Below, piece by piece: positions 17,064-26,583 of a stretch of 52,812 bases of DNA. Positions within the stretch are counted from its first letter, which is position 1; each line of letters begins with the position of its first letter. The translations under genes and the position numbers were made by a program. The stretch is taken from the NCBI GenBank assembly GCA_022827055.1, contig JAJDTR010000144.1, positions 1-52,812 of the forward strand, in the 5' to 3' direction. This DNA is from Candidatus Poribacteria bacterium (GTDB taxonomy: Bacteria; Poribacteria; WGA-4E; JAJDTR01). The notes beneath the pieces are model-generated. The model saw only the letters and a program-made list of their open reading frames with translations, made no database searches and was not told where the DNA came from.

Positions 17064-17789
17064 ATGGATGAGCAGACATTAAGGAATCAAGTTGTGATCG
17101 TTACAGGCGCATCCCGCGGTATTGGTGCAGAGACCGCGATTGCGTTTGGCAATGCTGGAGCGAGAGTCATATTGGCTGCACGGACAACGTCTGATGTAGA
17201 AGCCGTCGCTCGACGCATCCGCGAGAATGGGGGTGAGGCTCTGGCGGTGACCGTTGACGTTACTCAATCAAAACAGGTTGAGCGATTGGTATGCTCCGCT
17301 GTCGAACATCACGGTCAAATTGATATTTTGGTGAATAATGCCGGACAGGGAAAATTCGGCAAGGTTGCGGAGTTCGAGTTAGCTAGTTGGAGCACGGTGA
17401 TTGAGTCAAATCTCACTAGCCTTTTTCTCTGTTCAAAATACGTCCTTGAACCGATGCTCAGTCGCAAATCGGGTCAAATCATCAATGTTTTGTCCGTGGC
17501 TGCAACAACCTCCTTTAGTGCTACAGGAGCTTATTGCGCGGCTAAAGCGGGAGCCTTGGCTTTGACTAGGGTCTTATCGGAGGAAGTGCGCAAGGAAAAC
17601 ATCCGGGTGACAGCAGTGATACCGGGAGCCACACACACGTCGTTTTGGGACGGTATGGATCAACACCCCGATTTTGACCAGATGCTGAAACCTTCACACG
17701 TAGCAGAGGCAATTCTGTCGGTCGCGAAGCAACCCTTGGGTATGGTTGTCGAGGAAATAAAAGTAGCACCACCGCTCGGAATCTTATAG
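17064..17789 (+). CDS. Short-chain dehydrogenase/reductase, possible sepiapterin-reductase role
   Basis: A classical SDR of 241 residues: cofactor motif TGASRGIG near residue 15, NNAG near 90, catalytic Ser in INVLSVAATTSFSATG and YCAAK with the Tyr and Lys at the usual spacing. The Arg after strand 2 (ILAARTTSD) suggests NADPH. By sequence it reads as a generic 3-oxoacyl-ACP reductase-like SDR. Its position 150 bp after folE and in the same direction suggests the third step of BH4 synthesis, reduction of 6-pyruvoyl-tetrahydropterin. I chose ATG 17064 over a TTG two codons upstream. It converges on the CorC-like gene 41 bp away. SDR family certain; pterin role inferred. Confidence 0.82.
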   Translation: MDEQTLRNQVVIVTGASRGIGAETAIAFGNAGARVILAARTTSDVEAVARRIRENGGEALAVTVDVTQSKQVERLVCSAVEHHGQIDILVNNAGQGKFGKVAEFELASWSTVIESNLTSLFLCSKYVLEPMLSRKSGQIINVLSVAATTSFSATGAYCAAKAGALALTRVLSEEVRKENIRVTAVIPGATHTSFWDGMDQHPDFDQMLKPSHVAEAILSVAKQPLGMVVEEIKVAPPLGIL

Positions 17790-17830
17790 TTAAGCTTGTT
17801 TGCGCGCTTGACACAGTTTGTCTCCAAACC

Positions 17831-19255
17831 TTATCTCTTCGTTCCAGATTTCACGAAGTTTCCCGCTTTGCTGCGAATCCGCACTTTGCGGATACGACGC
17901 GAGTCAACGTCCGTAATCGTAATGAGCAACTCATCCGATTCGATCCTGTCGCCCGGTTTTGGTATGCTTCCCGTTCGATCAAGGATGTAACCCGCCACGG
18001 TCTCATAATCACCTACCGGGATAGGAACCCCATACAAATCCGACAGAACACCAATCTCTGCTCGTCCGTCACATTCCAATAGACGCGGGCTAATCATGTG
18101 GAGTATCTCAGGCTCGTCCCGCTGGTCCCGTTCATCGGACAGGTCTCCTACGATTTCCTCGACCAAATCCTCCACAGTGCTCAATCCTACAATCCCTCCA
18201 TATTCATCCACGACGAACACCATAGTATGATGGCTCTGCTGAACTTCTTTGAGAAGGACATTTGTAGTCTTTGATGCGGGAACAAACTGAAGATCAGGCC
18301 GAATAAACGATTCAAGGCTTTGGGAGCTGTCGTTCGAATAGATAACGTCGAGCAGGTGAACAATCCCGATTATATTGTTGACTTGATCTTCGTAAATGGG
18401 AATACGGGAGAAGCCCGCTTCGGCCGCAATTTTCAAGAATGTGTCAACGTCTGTGTCTTTTTCAACAGCGACAATGTCAACCAAGGGTACCATTACCTGT
18501 TCGACTGTACGATTGTGAAGGTCGAGAACACTGTGAATCATACGTCGTTGGTCTTCCAAAATACCACCCGATTGCTCTCCCATTGATGCTAACAGCCGCA
18601 ATTCGTCGCGTTGGGCATCGGGTGAAGTCGGAGTCGCCCGTCTTTCTCCGATTTTGACTAGGACGCTAGTAAGGTGCGTTATCCCATCAACGATTGGACG
18701 TAAGATTATGTTGGACATTCTCAACGGAACTGCGTAGCGTAGTGCTAGAGAGTTGGCTTTTACCCGAAAAACTGTTTTCGGTAGAAGCTCGCCGAAAACC
18801 AAGATTAACGCTGTAGAAATCAAGATTGCTACCGCTTGTTCGTTTGTCCGCAAATTCGTTACTATTGTCTGGGTTATTGAAGACATCTGTAGCAGTGCAA
18901 TCACAAATAACAGTCCCGTTTGAGATGCCAATACATTTGCAATGTTGGTGCCTACTAACGTCATCCCAAGAGTTTTCTCGGGTGTGTCAACTAGTTTTTT
19001 CACTATCTGGGCTTTCTTGTCTCCCTGTTCTGCAAGCTGATATATCTTGAGTCTATCAAGAGAAACTGTCGCCGTCTCCGATCCCGAATAGAAGGCTGAT
19101 AGAACAACAAAAATTATCAGTCCGCCCAAGAGAAGAACAAACTGGAAAAGTTTATTTTCCCATGCCGCCGCTGGCTCGCCAGGACTCGTCGCACCAACCA
19201 GAAATAAGCAACAAACTAGAATGAAGGCAACCTTCAAAATATGAACTCGATTCAT
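17831..19255 (-). CDS. CNNM/CorC (HlyC-type) membrane protein: DUF21, CBS pair, CorC_HlyC domain
   Basis: A 474-aa inner-membrane protein. A signal-like helix at 8-24 precedes the DUF21/CNNM transmembrane domain (about 35-205) with FYSGSETATVSLDRL and a second cluster of helices. Two CBS motifs follow (about 225-355), including EQVMVPLVDIVAV and VDEYGGIVGLSTVEDLVEEI. The C-terminal CorC_HlyC domain reads AGYILDRTGSIPKPGD. These proteins are linked to Mg2+/Co2+ efflux or homeostasis; the old hemolysin name is misleading. A paralogue lies upstream in the same direction across 106 bp, so they are likely co-transcribed. Confidence 0.9.
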   Translation of the reverse strand: MNRVHILKVAFILVCCLFLVGATSPGEPAAAWENKLFQFVLLLGGLIIFVVLSAFYSGSETATVSLDRLKIYQLAEQGDKKAQIVKKLVDTPEKTLGMTLVGTNIANVLASQTGLLFVIALLQMSSITQTIVTNLRTNEQAVAILISTALILVFGELLPKTVFRVKANSLALRYAVPLRMSNIILRPIVDGITHLTSVLVKIGERRATPTSPDAQRDELRLLASMGEQSGGILEDQRRMIHSVLDLHNRTVEQVMVPLVDIVAVEKDTDVDTFLKIAAEAGFSRIPIYEDQVNNIIGIVHLLDVIYSNDSSQSLESFIRPDLQFVPASKTTNVLLKEVQQSHHTMVFVVDEYGGIVGLSTVEDLVEEIVGDLSDERDQRDEPEILHMISPRLLECDGRAEIGVLSDLYGVPIPVGDYETVAGYILDRTGSIPKPGDRIESDELLITITDVDSRRIRKVRIRSKAGNFVKSGTKR

Positions 19256-19361
19256 CGTAGCGACTACGGTACAACCGAATTAGATTGTACACACAAACTG
19301 TTGAATTTGAATAAAAGTGGATGTGACAAACGCCGCTCCGGTGCTGATGTTACTATTCCGT

Positions 19362-20750
19362 CTACTCAGTAGAATCCAAATGGGATTCGGTTTGTTGAGG
19401 GAGCGTCATAATTACAACACCAACGAAGTTCCCATCCATCGCGGCAATCTCGAATTGGATATCGTTTTGGTCCTGCTCAGACTCTCCCACCGTGGGCACT
19501 CGACCAAAAAGAGCAAGAACATAACCTCCAATGGTGTCGGCGATGTCTTCGTCGAGCGTTAGACGTAACTCTTGGTTTATAGACTTGACACTGACCCTGC
19601 CGGACACCTCAACGAGCGATGGGTTGTCCGGGTTTGAGATAATGTTAGGTGACTTCAGCGTGGTATCATGTTCATCGACGATGTCGCCAACCAAGTGTTC
19701 GAGGATGTCTTCGATCGTGGCAACACCAGAGACGCCGCCGTATTCATCTAAGAGGATTGCCATTTTTGTTTTCTGCCGTGTAAGTTCCAGCAGAAGATCT
19801 GCGAGTTTCATCGTTTCAAGAACAAAAACGGGTTGACGTACAAGAGTGTTTTCTACTTGAGGACCTCCTAGAAGATGTCGTCGATTTAGGAATGTCGCCA
19901 AAGTCATCTTCCGGATATCCACATGCCGCCACAGCGGTATATCTTTGGCCTGAAAAATTCCGCACGTGTCATCAATTTGATTCCGGTAGACTGGGATTCG
20001 GGAGAAACCAAACTCTTGTGCTTTCACCAACGCTTCTTGGATTGTCGCCGAGATGTCGAGTGCAATCATCTCGGTCCGCGCCACCATAACTTCTTTAGCT
20101 TCGATTGTACGCAATTCAAGTACATTGCTGAGGATTGTCCGCTCATCAGCTTGCAGTCCTTTGACCTGGTCCATGTCAAGAATGGTCTTGAAATCACCGG
20201 TGGTCAAGCGCTCTGTTCTTGGGGTATGATGAGCGCCAAACAAGGGCATTAGGAAATCGACGATAACGCGTAGAAAAGCGCGTAGGGGTGAGATTACTAT
20301 GGAAAAAATCCACAGATACTGAGCGGTGATGCGGGCAAAGAACTCCGGATGTCTGATCGCGTGAGTTTTGGGGACAATCTCGCCGAAGACTAATAATGGT
20401 GGGACAGTCAATACCGTTCCAACAACAAACTCAGCGGCATGTTGAAGGACGTCATTGTTGAGTTTCTTTAGGTGTTCAAAAACCGGCAAATCACGAATGA
20501 GCCAATAAGCTATCGTGGCAAAGGCTACGTTGACAAGAGTGTTGCCGAGTAGGAGGGTGATGAACAAACGGCGGGGATTGTCGACGAAATTGACAATAGC
20601 AACGCTATTCTTCCTCTTTTCGGTCCGAAGACGTTCTACCTGCACCTTTGTCAGTGCACATAGCGCAGTCTCTGACCCCGAGAAAAAGCCGGAAAGAAAA
20701 AGAAGCAACCCCAATCCTATCAACTGGGGTAAGGGTTGGTCAATTTCCAT
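19362..20750 (-). CDS. CNNM/CorC (HlyC-type) membrane protein, paralogue
   Basis: About 462 residues with the same plan as its neighbour: DUF21 domain with FFSGSETALCALTKVQVERL, two CBS motifs (AKEVMVARTEMIALD and LLDEYGGVSGVATIEDILEHL) and a C-terminal CorC_HlyC domain (IGGYVLALFGRVPTVGE). The start is uncertain. I chose ATG 20750 (MEIDQPLPQ) because the protein then begins just before the first membrane helix, as in relatives; a TTG at 20852 would add 34 unlikely residues. The two copies differ strongly, so the duplication is old. Heterodimerisation of the two is conceivable but not shown. Confidence 0.88.
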   Translation of the reverse strand: MEIDQPLPQLIGLGLLLFLSGFFSGSETALCALTKVQVERLRTEKRKNSVAIVNFVDNPRRLFITLLLGNTLVNVAFATIAYWLIRDLPVFEHLKKLNNDVLQHAAEFVVGTVLTVPPLLVFGEIVPKTHAIRHPEFFARITAQYLWIFSIVISPLRAFLRVIVDFLMPLFGAHHTPRTERLTTGDFKTILDMDQVKGLQADERTILSNVLELRTIEAKEVMVARTEMIALDISATIQEALVKAQEFGFSRIPVYRNQIDDTCGIFQAKDIPLWRHVDIRKMTLATFLNRRHLLGGPQVENTLVRQPVFVLETMKLADLLLELTRQKTKMAILLDEYGGVSGVATIEDILEHLVGDIVDEHDTTLKSPNIISNPDNPSLVEVSGRVSVKSINQELRLTLDEDIADTIGGYVLALFGRVPTVGESEQDQNDIQFEIAAMDGNFVGVVIMTLPQQTESHLDSTE

Positions 20751-20989
20751 ATTTGATGGAATTAAAAATACTAATGGGCCGGCATATTGAAATGCCAATG
20801 ATTTGCGCAATCTATGCGGCAGGAATCCCGCGTACGTCTTATCGGAAGACAATCGGGGGCTTGAGGATGCGAATACACGATGTATTCAAACCTGTGAAAC
20901 CCCATAGGCACTCCCCTCGAATTTGGCAAATCCGGCTTAAGTATAGCACATCGTCCCGCCAATAACAACAGTAATTCGATTATTTGGCA

Positions 20990-21018
20990 TTGACACTAAA
21001 GTGATAATGTGATAATCT
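20990..21018 (+). promoter_or_regulatory. Sigma-70-like promoter of the Ser/Thr kinase gene
   Basis: TTGACA at 20990-20995, a 17-bp spacer, TAATCT at 21013-21018. The leader is about 50 nt, and GAGGAGA precedes the ATG at 21075. Confidence 0.6.
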
Positions 21019-21074
21019 CTCATTTGCACGAGAACGAAATCTGAGTGTTTTCGGACGCATGAGGAGACTTAACC

Positions 21075-23141
21075 ATGCAAATCAACGGATTGGTCATGGG
21101 GAAATATCGGATTGAAAAGCTAATCAACAACGGCAGTTTTGCGTCCGTTTTCCGCGCTAAAGAAGAACTTACAAATCGTATTGTAGCTATCAAGGCGTTA
21201 CCAAAGTCCGTTTATCCGTCGGGACGATTGCGCTATTTGATGACCGAACTGAGCGCCATGACGCTGAATTGGGGTCATGAAAACATTGTCTCCATTCATA
21301 CGGTCGAACCGGGCGAAGATGAATACATTGCCTATATCGTTATGGAGTACATAGACGGTTCCACACTTCATGAACGGATGGCCGCCGAATCATTTTCTCC
21401 TAGTCGTGCAGTCAATATTGCCTTAGATATCTGTCGAGGGCTTACCGCTGTACATTCACAGAACATCATCCATCGAGATATTAAACCTCAGAACATCCTC
21501 TTGACATCCGATGGCACGGCGAAACTCGGCGATTTTGGCGTGGCGTGCATACTCGAAGCAACGGACGATATTGCGGCAACTGTCACGGGCACGCGGAAAT
21601 ACATGGCGCCTGAGCAGTATGACGGTGAATACGATTACCGCGTAGACCTCTATTCATTGGGGCTGGTTCTATATGAAATGTTGACCGGGCAATTTCCGTT
21701 CCGAGGGCGAAATCATGATGAAATAAAGATAAAAAAACTTGATGCAGAGATTGAGTTCGACCATGAGTTGCCTGAAGAATTACACGGTTTTCTACAGAAG
21801 GTCTTGCACAGAAATGTTCACTCCCGTTACCAGAGCGCTACGGAAATGTATCAAGATCTGGATGCCATTCGTGCCACGTGGTATGCAAAGACAGTGCGTG
21901 AAGAGTTAACCCAATCGCCGAACACTCATACGACCAATGAAATACTTTCCAGAACGCGCGAGGACCTACGGCTTTCGCCTGATCTGGCGCGGTGGATAGA
22001 ACTTGAAATCCATTACCAGCACCGAATTGAAGAGGAGCGGAAAAAACGACACCAGCTTGAACAGGACACTAGCGCATGCTATGAACGTGCTATCAATTAT
22101 ATCCATCAGCACAGTCCGGTCGATGCGTTACGAGAACTAAAAGAAGTACATAGCCATTATTCGGCGGAAGTCGGACATTCAAATCAGGTAAAGAAAATCT
22201 TCAGGTCATTGATAGATGCATTCACGATTGCCAAAGCTCCCTCCGGCGCAAAGGATATAGTGCGTTTAGTCGAACTATTGCCTGCCAATGAGGTGGAGGA
22301 ACTTAAAACTTGGTTCTATCAACGATCGCTCCCTAATCACGTTGACCAATCTCACGATATACCGGATTCGACAGGAAGCGATATAGAGGACGACGGTTCG
22401 GATCTACCACTTGCACCTACTGCCGATTCCTCGCCAACGCAACCACTTCTCGCAGAGTCTGTATTGCGGTCGCTACATGAGAAGACAAAATACCCCCACG
22501 AGAGAGTGGCGGCTCAAATCTGCCGCACGGCTGAGAACTTTACGCGGCAGAAGAACAAACGCGCACGTTCCGAATATAAGAAACTTGCAGAACTTTACGT
22601 TGAGTCTGCCGCACACTTTATCGACACCGATGATTGGGAAGCGGCTGCGGACTGTTATGCCCGCGCCCGTTTAGCTTATGTCGCGGCTAAACGCACTGGA
22701 AGTGCAAGAACAATGGCGAACGAGGCCGGGGATTGTTATGCTAAACTCGCTGAGGTTATGAGTAGACGACAGCTCTGGGAAGAAGCTGCAACTCAATGTG
22801 TTCTATCAGCCGATCATTTTAAACATGGAGAATCCAATGAGGCGGCTGAGGAGGGTTGGTCGAACGCAACGATATATTATTTGAATGCTGCTGAGGACGC
22901 CTGTTCGGCTGGAGACGTTGAGCGTGTTGAGGCTTATTGTCAAAAAATCTTCGCAATCGCCGAGAACATCCAGCGGCCATCAAAAGCGGCGGCAGCGGCG
23001 CGAAGACTAATGGTTGAAATAGAGGAATCGATATCAACCCCGTCGCAAGTAAACATTCAAGAGCCCGAACGTTATCCTCCGAAATCAGTAGTAACGCACA
23101 AAGACATCTCGCCAGTGAATCAGTGGCAAGCGAGAAGATAG
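21075..23141 (+). CDS. Eukaryote-like Ser/Thr protein kinase with helical-repeat C-terminus
   Basis: 688 residues. The kinase domain spans about 9-265: ATP-binding K40 in IVAIKALPK, HRDIKPQNILL with catalytic D135, DFG at 153-155 and APE at 178-180, so it should be active. The Gly-rich loop is unusual (INNGSFASVF), missing the first and third Gly. After the kinase comes an all-helical region with no membrane helix: a charged coil at about 310-345, an acidic spacer near 430-465 and TPR/SNAP-like repeats rich in Ala and Tyr (YAEL, CYARARLAYVAAK) to about 655. Lacking PASTA domains and a membrane anchor, it should be cytosolic; the repeats may recruit substrates. It has its own promoter and no phosphatase neighbour. 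Confidence 0.9.
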   Translation: MQINGLVMGKYRIEKLINNGSFASVFRAKEELTNRIVAIKALPKSVYPSGRLRYLMTELSAMTLNWGHENIVSIHTVEPGEDEYIAYIVMEYIDGSTLHERMAAESFSPSRAVNIALDICRGLTAVHSQNIIHRDIKPQNILLTSDGTAKLGDFGVACILEATDDIAATVTGTRKYMAPEQYDGEYDYRVDLYSLGLVLYEMLTGQFPFRGRNHDEIKIKKLDAEIEFDHELPEELHGFLQKVLHRNVHSRYQSATEMYQDLDAIRATWYAKTVREELTQSPNTHTTNEILSRTREDLRLSPDLARWIELEIHYQHRIEEERKKRHQLEQDTSACYERAINYIHQHSPVDALRELKEVHSHYSAEVGHSNQVKKIFRSLIDAFTIAKAPSGAKDIVRLVELLPANEVEELKTWFYQRSLPNHVDQSHDIPDSTGSDIEDDGSDLPLAPTADSSPTQPLLAESVLRSLHEKTKYPHERVAAQICRTAENFTRQKNKRARSEYKKLAELYVESAAHFIDTDDWEAAADCYARARLAYVAAKRTGSARTMANEAGDCYAKLAEVMSRRQLWEEAATQCVLSADHFKHGESNEAAEEGWSNATIYYLNAAEDACSAGDVERVEAYCQKIFAIAENIQRPSKAAAAARRLMVEIEESISTPSQVNIQEPERYPPKSVVTHKDISPVNQWQARR

Positions 23142-23514
23142 TTTAGTAAGTGTGAAACAACCATGTGCTTCATGACTCTGCATAGATCGAGAGTCGTGTT
23201 GAATGGTAATGCTGTCCCAGAATTGGTCAGTATGTCGGCTCTCGAACCATACGCTTGAAACGGCGATTGATCAATGTTCTCGCGATTCACGAATAGCTCT
23301 TTTTACTCGGTGTTACTCTTTTCCGACCTGCCTGCCTTAGAGATTCCTCACCCTCAACCTCGCGTATTGATAGGTGCCTTTTCCCTCCGGCATGGGCAAG
23401 CCTTCACAATTGATGTCGCCGATTGGCGAAACCTTGAAAATGGATTAATCGATTCCTGATTAGTATCCGGTGTGGCGAATCGGGGCCTTACAGAAATACG
23501 AGTAATGAACGGCT
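23142..23514. other. Intergenic region between convergent genes
   Basis: 373 bp between the stop of the kinase gene and the stop of the GNAT gene. I see no credible ORF, RNA gene, repeat or strong terminator here. Confidence 0.4.
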
Positions 23515-24108
23515 TCAGCTGGAAATTTTTGCCCATAGTTCTTCGGAAAACATGCTCCTAAACGTATCGGATGGATCCGACATGACGGGCAAGCCGAGCT
23601 TGAGGAAAACCTTATTCCACCGCCCAGGCTGATCGCCATCAATGCACACAGGAACAAAGTCAAGGTTCAGGTAGGTCTTTATAGCTGGCAAACGGAAATC
23701 GTCTGTGCCAAGAATCGCACACTTGAAATTACGTCGTTGGAAGAAGTGCAAAGCGCATAGTGTCACCGATGTGCCGAGTCGCTGTCCGGTATGCTCGGGA
23801 GTTACAGCGACCATGTGAACCGAACCCATCTCGGATTCTCCGGGGTCAAGGACACGCGCGTAGGTAGTGGCTACCGGAATACCTTGGCAAGTCGCAAAGA
23901 ATAGACCATCAGGATTGAATAACGATTTACGGCCGATGTCATTGTAAAAATCTTCGAGCGTGAATGTGGTGTTGAACGAGGTGTTAATCACATTCACCCA
24001 ATGGACATCGTCGCCCTCCTCGTAGGTTCGAATGCCGTACCCGTCCGGGACTCTGATTTCCGGCAGCCCATCGAGGTTTGGTCGCACCATCCTGAGTTGT
24101 CTTGGCAT
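23515..24108 (-). CDS. GNAT-family N-acetyltransferase
   Basis: 197 residues of the GNAT fold, which transfers acetyl from acetyl-CoA to an amine. The acetyl-CoA loop is the VAVTPEHTGQRLGTSVTLCA stretch (Q/RxxGxG/A form) near residue 125, followed by a conserved Asn-less FRLPAIKTYLNLDFVPV end. An N-terminal segment, GYGIRTYEEGDDVHWVNVIN, resembles the N-terminal half of mycothiol-synthase-like GNATs. The start is ATG 24108, six bases after AAAGGAGA. Substrate unknown. Confidence 0.8.
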   Translation of the reverse strand: MPRQLRMVRPNLDGLPEIRVPDGYGIRTYEEGDDVHWVNVINTSFNTTFTLEDFYNDIGRKSLFNPDGLFFATCQGIPVATTYARVLDPGESEMGSVHMVAVTPEHTGQRLGTSVTLCALHFFQRRNFKCAILGTDDFRLPAIKTYLNLDFVPVCIDGDQPGRWNKVFLKLGLPVMSDPSDTFRSMFSEELWAKISS

Positions 24109-24217
24109 CCGCAATTCTCCTTTAAGAGCGTTGGTTCGTTGTTTCGCGCATTAGTGCACAACACGCATGCCTGAAAAAATTTACGGCAAGGCTTGGGATT
24201 CAAGTAGAGCGTAGAAT

Positions 24218-24736
24218 ATGCCGAATATCATCTTGGTTGGATTCATGGGTACAGGTAAAACGTCTGTAGGACGGCGACTGTCTCGGTGTTTGGAGATGCC
24301 CTACCTTGATACCGACGAGATTATTGAACAGAGTGCCGGACGGTGTATCACTGACATTTTCGCTCAGCATGGCGAATCGTATTTTCGTGAACTGGAAAGC
24401 GAGGCGGTTCAAAAGATATCGGGTTTGGACAAACACGTAATCTCGACCGGCGGGGGAATTGTGCTTCGGGCTGGAAATCTGGAGATTCTTAAGCGCAATG
24501 GGCTAGTTTTCTGTCTGACGGCAACGTCAGAGGAAATCTGGGCGCGGGTGAAGAACGAAACACATCGACCATTGCTAAAAGCGCCAGAACCTGTAGAAAA
24601 GATACGCAAGATGCTCGAAGCCCGCGAGGCATATTATGCTTTAGCCGACTACACAATTCAGACCGACGGCTTACCAATTGAACAAGTCACGGATGAAGTC
24701 ATAGAGGTATTCCAAAATGCCATCAATTCGCGTTGA
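24218..24736 (+). CDS. aroK: Shikimate kinase
   Basis: 172 residues, the usual length. It phosphorylates shikimate at the 3-hydroxyl with ATP in the chorismate pathway. Walker A is GFMGTGKTSVGRRL at 7-20. The shikimate-binding motifs are DTDEIIE near 33 and the STGGGIVLR segment near 77, and the lid Arg lies in NETHRPLL. It overlaps aroB by 20 bp, so the two are translated together. GAGCG before the ATG is only a weak ribosome site. This is the standard aroK-aroB pair. Confidence 0.95.
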   Translation: MPNIILVGFMGTGKTSVGRRLSRCLEMPYLDTDEIIEQSAGRCITDIFAQHGESYFRELESEAVQKISGLDKHVISTGGGIVLRAGNLEILKRNGLVFCLTATSEEIWARVKNETHRPLLKAPEPVEKIRKMLEAREAYYALADYTIQTDGLPIEQVTDEVIEVFQNAINSR

Positions 24737-25829
24737 ACTACGCGAAAACAGTTACCCCATCATTGTGGATCAGAAAATCCTGGGTGAGACGGGTGAACTG
24801 CTACGATCGCAAACAAAATCGGAAAAAGTCATTGTGATTGCGGATGCATTCGTGAGCCGCCGATACGGGGGCAAAGTACTGGAGAGCTTATCGAATGCCG
24901 GTTTCGATGCTCGCATGACGGAAGTTCCCTCGGGTGAAGAGCATAAGTCGCTCGAATGGTTCGGTAGATTGCAGGATCAGCTTGTCAATCATCGAATGGA
25001 CCGCACATCAACACTTATCGCGCTCGGCGGCGGCGTCATTGGCGACCTTGCCGGATTCGTCGCCGCTACATACATGCGTGGTATTTCGTATGTCCAAATC
25101 CCAACGACATTGCAGGCGCAAGTCGATGCGAGCGTGGGAGGCAAAACCGGAATCAATCACCCGGACGGAAAGAACCTTATCGGCGCGTTTTATCAACCGA
25201 AACTCGTCCTGATTGATGTATCAACGCTTAAATCGTTGTCACCTCGCGACGTTCGTGCGGGGTTCATCGAAGTCATCAAACACGGCGTAATCATGGACGT
25301 TCCGTTATTCGATCAGATTGAAGAAAACCTTGATGCGATTCTCAATCTCGATTCAAATATTCTTATCAGCGTAATCGCCAGATCCTGTGCGGACAAAGCC
25401 GAAGTTGTTGCTGGCGATGAGAAAGAAAGCCGCTTGCGAATGACACTCAATTATGGTCACACCTTTGGCCATGCCCTTGAATCCATCACGGATTACAATG
25501 CATACCGGCACGGCGAGGCCGTGGCAATCGGCATGACCTGCGCTGCTCAACTCGCTTGCAACCTTGGAATGTTGTCACTATCCGATATGGAACGTCAAAA
25601 GCGGCTAATCAAACGTACGGGACTTCCCACGAGTTTCCCTTCTGGAATGCAACCGGATTTGCTTCTTGATGCTATGTACCTTGACAAGAAAGCGAAAGGT
25701 GGAAAACTGAACCTCGTACTTCCGACAAGAATTGGCGAAGTAGATATCCGCGACGACATCAATGATTCAGATGTTCTACACGCAATCTCGCAGTGCATAG
25801 GAAATGAAACGTCCTCCCCGCTGCCGTGA
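24717..25829 (+). CDS. aroB: 3-dehydroquinate synthase
   Basis: 370 residues. It converts DAHP to 3-dehydroquinate using NAD+ and a divalent metal, the second step of the shikimate pathway. Diagnostic segments are ALGGGVIGDLAGFVAATYMR, the VDASVGGKTGINHPDGKNLI substrate region, and metal ligands in FIEVIKHGVI, GHTFGHALE and HGEAVAIGM. The start lies inside the end of aroK (20-bp overlap). Everything expected of a functional enzyme is present. Confidence 0.96.
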   Translation: MPSIRVELRENSYPIIVDQKILGETGELLRSQTKSEKVIVIADAFVSRRYGGKVLESLSNAGFDARMTEVPSGEEHKSLEWFGRLQDQLVNHRMDRTSTLIALGGGVIGDLAGFVAATYMRGISYVQIPTTLQAQVDASVGGKTGINHPDGKNLIGAFYQPKLVLIDVSTLKSLSPRDVRAGFIEVIKHGVIMDVPLFDQIEENLDAILNLDSNILISVIARSCADKAEVVAGDEKESRLRMTLNYGHTFGHALESITDYNAYRHGEAVAIGMTCAAQLACNLGMLSLSDMERQKRLIKRTGLPTSFPSGMQPDLLLDAMYLDKKAKGGKLNLVLPTRIGEVDIRDDINDSDVLHAISQCIGNETSSPLP

Positions 25830-25915
25830 GTTTGAATAATAGAGACGTGCGGTAAATCTGCGTCTTGAGTGAAAGGAATCAGGAATAACACTGTTTCAAC
25901 GTTTTTCGCGAATGC

Positions 25916-26476
25916 TCAACTACCGTCCAGTCCAAGCTCTTCTGCAATGCCCGTCATTGCATCGATGACAAACGCGATATGTTCCTTCAGCGGGACACCA
26001 AGACTCTCGGCTCCCTCGTGTATATCTTTTCTATTCACCGTGCGTGCAAACGCTTTGTCTTTGAGTTTTTTCTGCACCGAGGAAATCTTTACGTCGGCTA
26101 TCCTCTTGCTTGGACGGACCAGAGCCACGGCAGTTATGAATCCAGCCAATTCATCGACAGCATAGAGAGTCTTATCCATCAGGCTCCTTCGTTCAAGTCC
26201 AAGGTAATCGGCATGCGAACGGATTGCATAAATCACGTCAGGTGGATAACCCTTTTCCTTCAGGATTTTCGCCCCTACCTCCGGGTGTTGATCGGGGGTT
26301 GGGTACATCTCGTAGTCGAAATCGTGCAATAAGCCGACGATTCCCCACTTTTCTTCATCTTCACCCCATTTCCGGGCATATGCCCTCATGCAGGCTTCAA
26401 CAGCCAAAGCGTGTTTGACTAACCCGTCCTTCTGCGTGTATTCTCGAAGAAGTTCTAAGGCACTATCTCTATTCAT
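25916..26476 (-). CDS. HD-domain hydrolase
   Basis: 186 residues of the HD superfamily of metal-dependent phosphohydrolases. Ligands are visible as H in LVKHALAVE near 21, the HD pair in GLLHDFDYE near 50, a later His in YAIRSHADYLG, and the Asp of YAVDELAGFI. It resembles the YqeK/HDIG-like proteins annotated only as HD-domain protein; nucleotide substrates are likely. ATG 26476 is chosen over a TTG one codon upstream, with GGAG at a suitable distance. It is the last gene of the leftward series that begins upstream with nadB, with about 107 bp between. Confidence 0.82.
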   Translation of the reverse strand: MNRDSALELLREYTQKDGLVKHALAVEACMRAYARKWGEDEEKWGIVGLLHDFDYEMYPTPDQHPEVGAKILKEKGYPPDVIYAIRSHADYLGLERRSLMDKTLYAVDELAGFITAVALVRPSKRIADVKISSVQKKLKDKAFARTVNRKDIHEGAESLGVPLKEHIAFVIDAMTGIAEELGLDGS

Positions 26477-26583
26477 CAACCAATCTCCATGGTAGCGCGC
26501 GTATTAACCTGCTGTATTGGCTTTGCTGATCTCCTGCCCCACAACATCCATCCGCTCTCAATCTAACACCACTTCTACCCACA

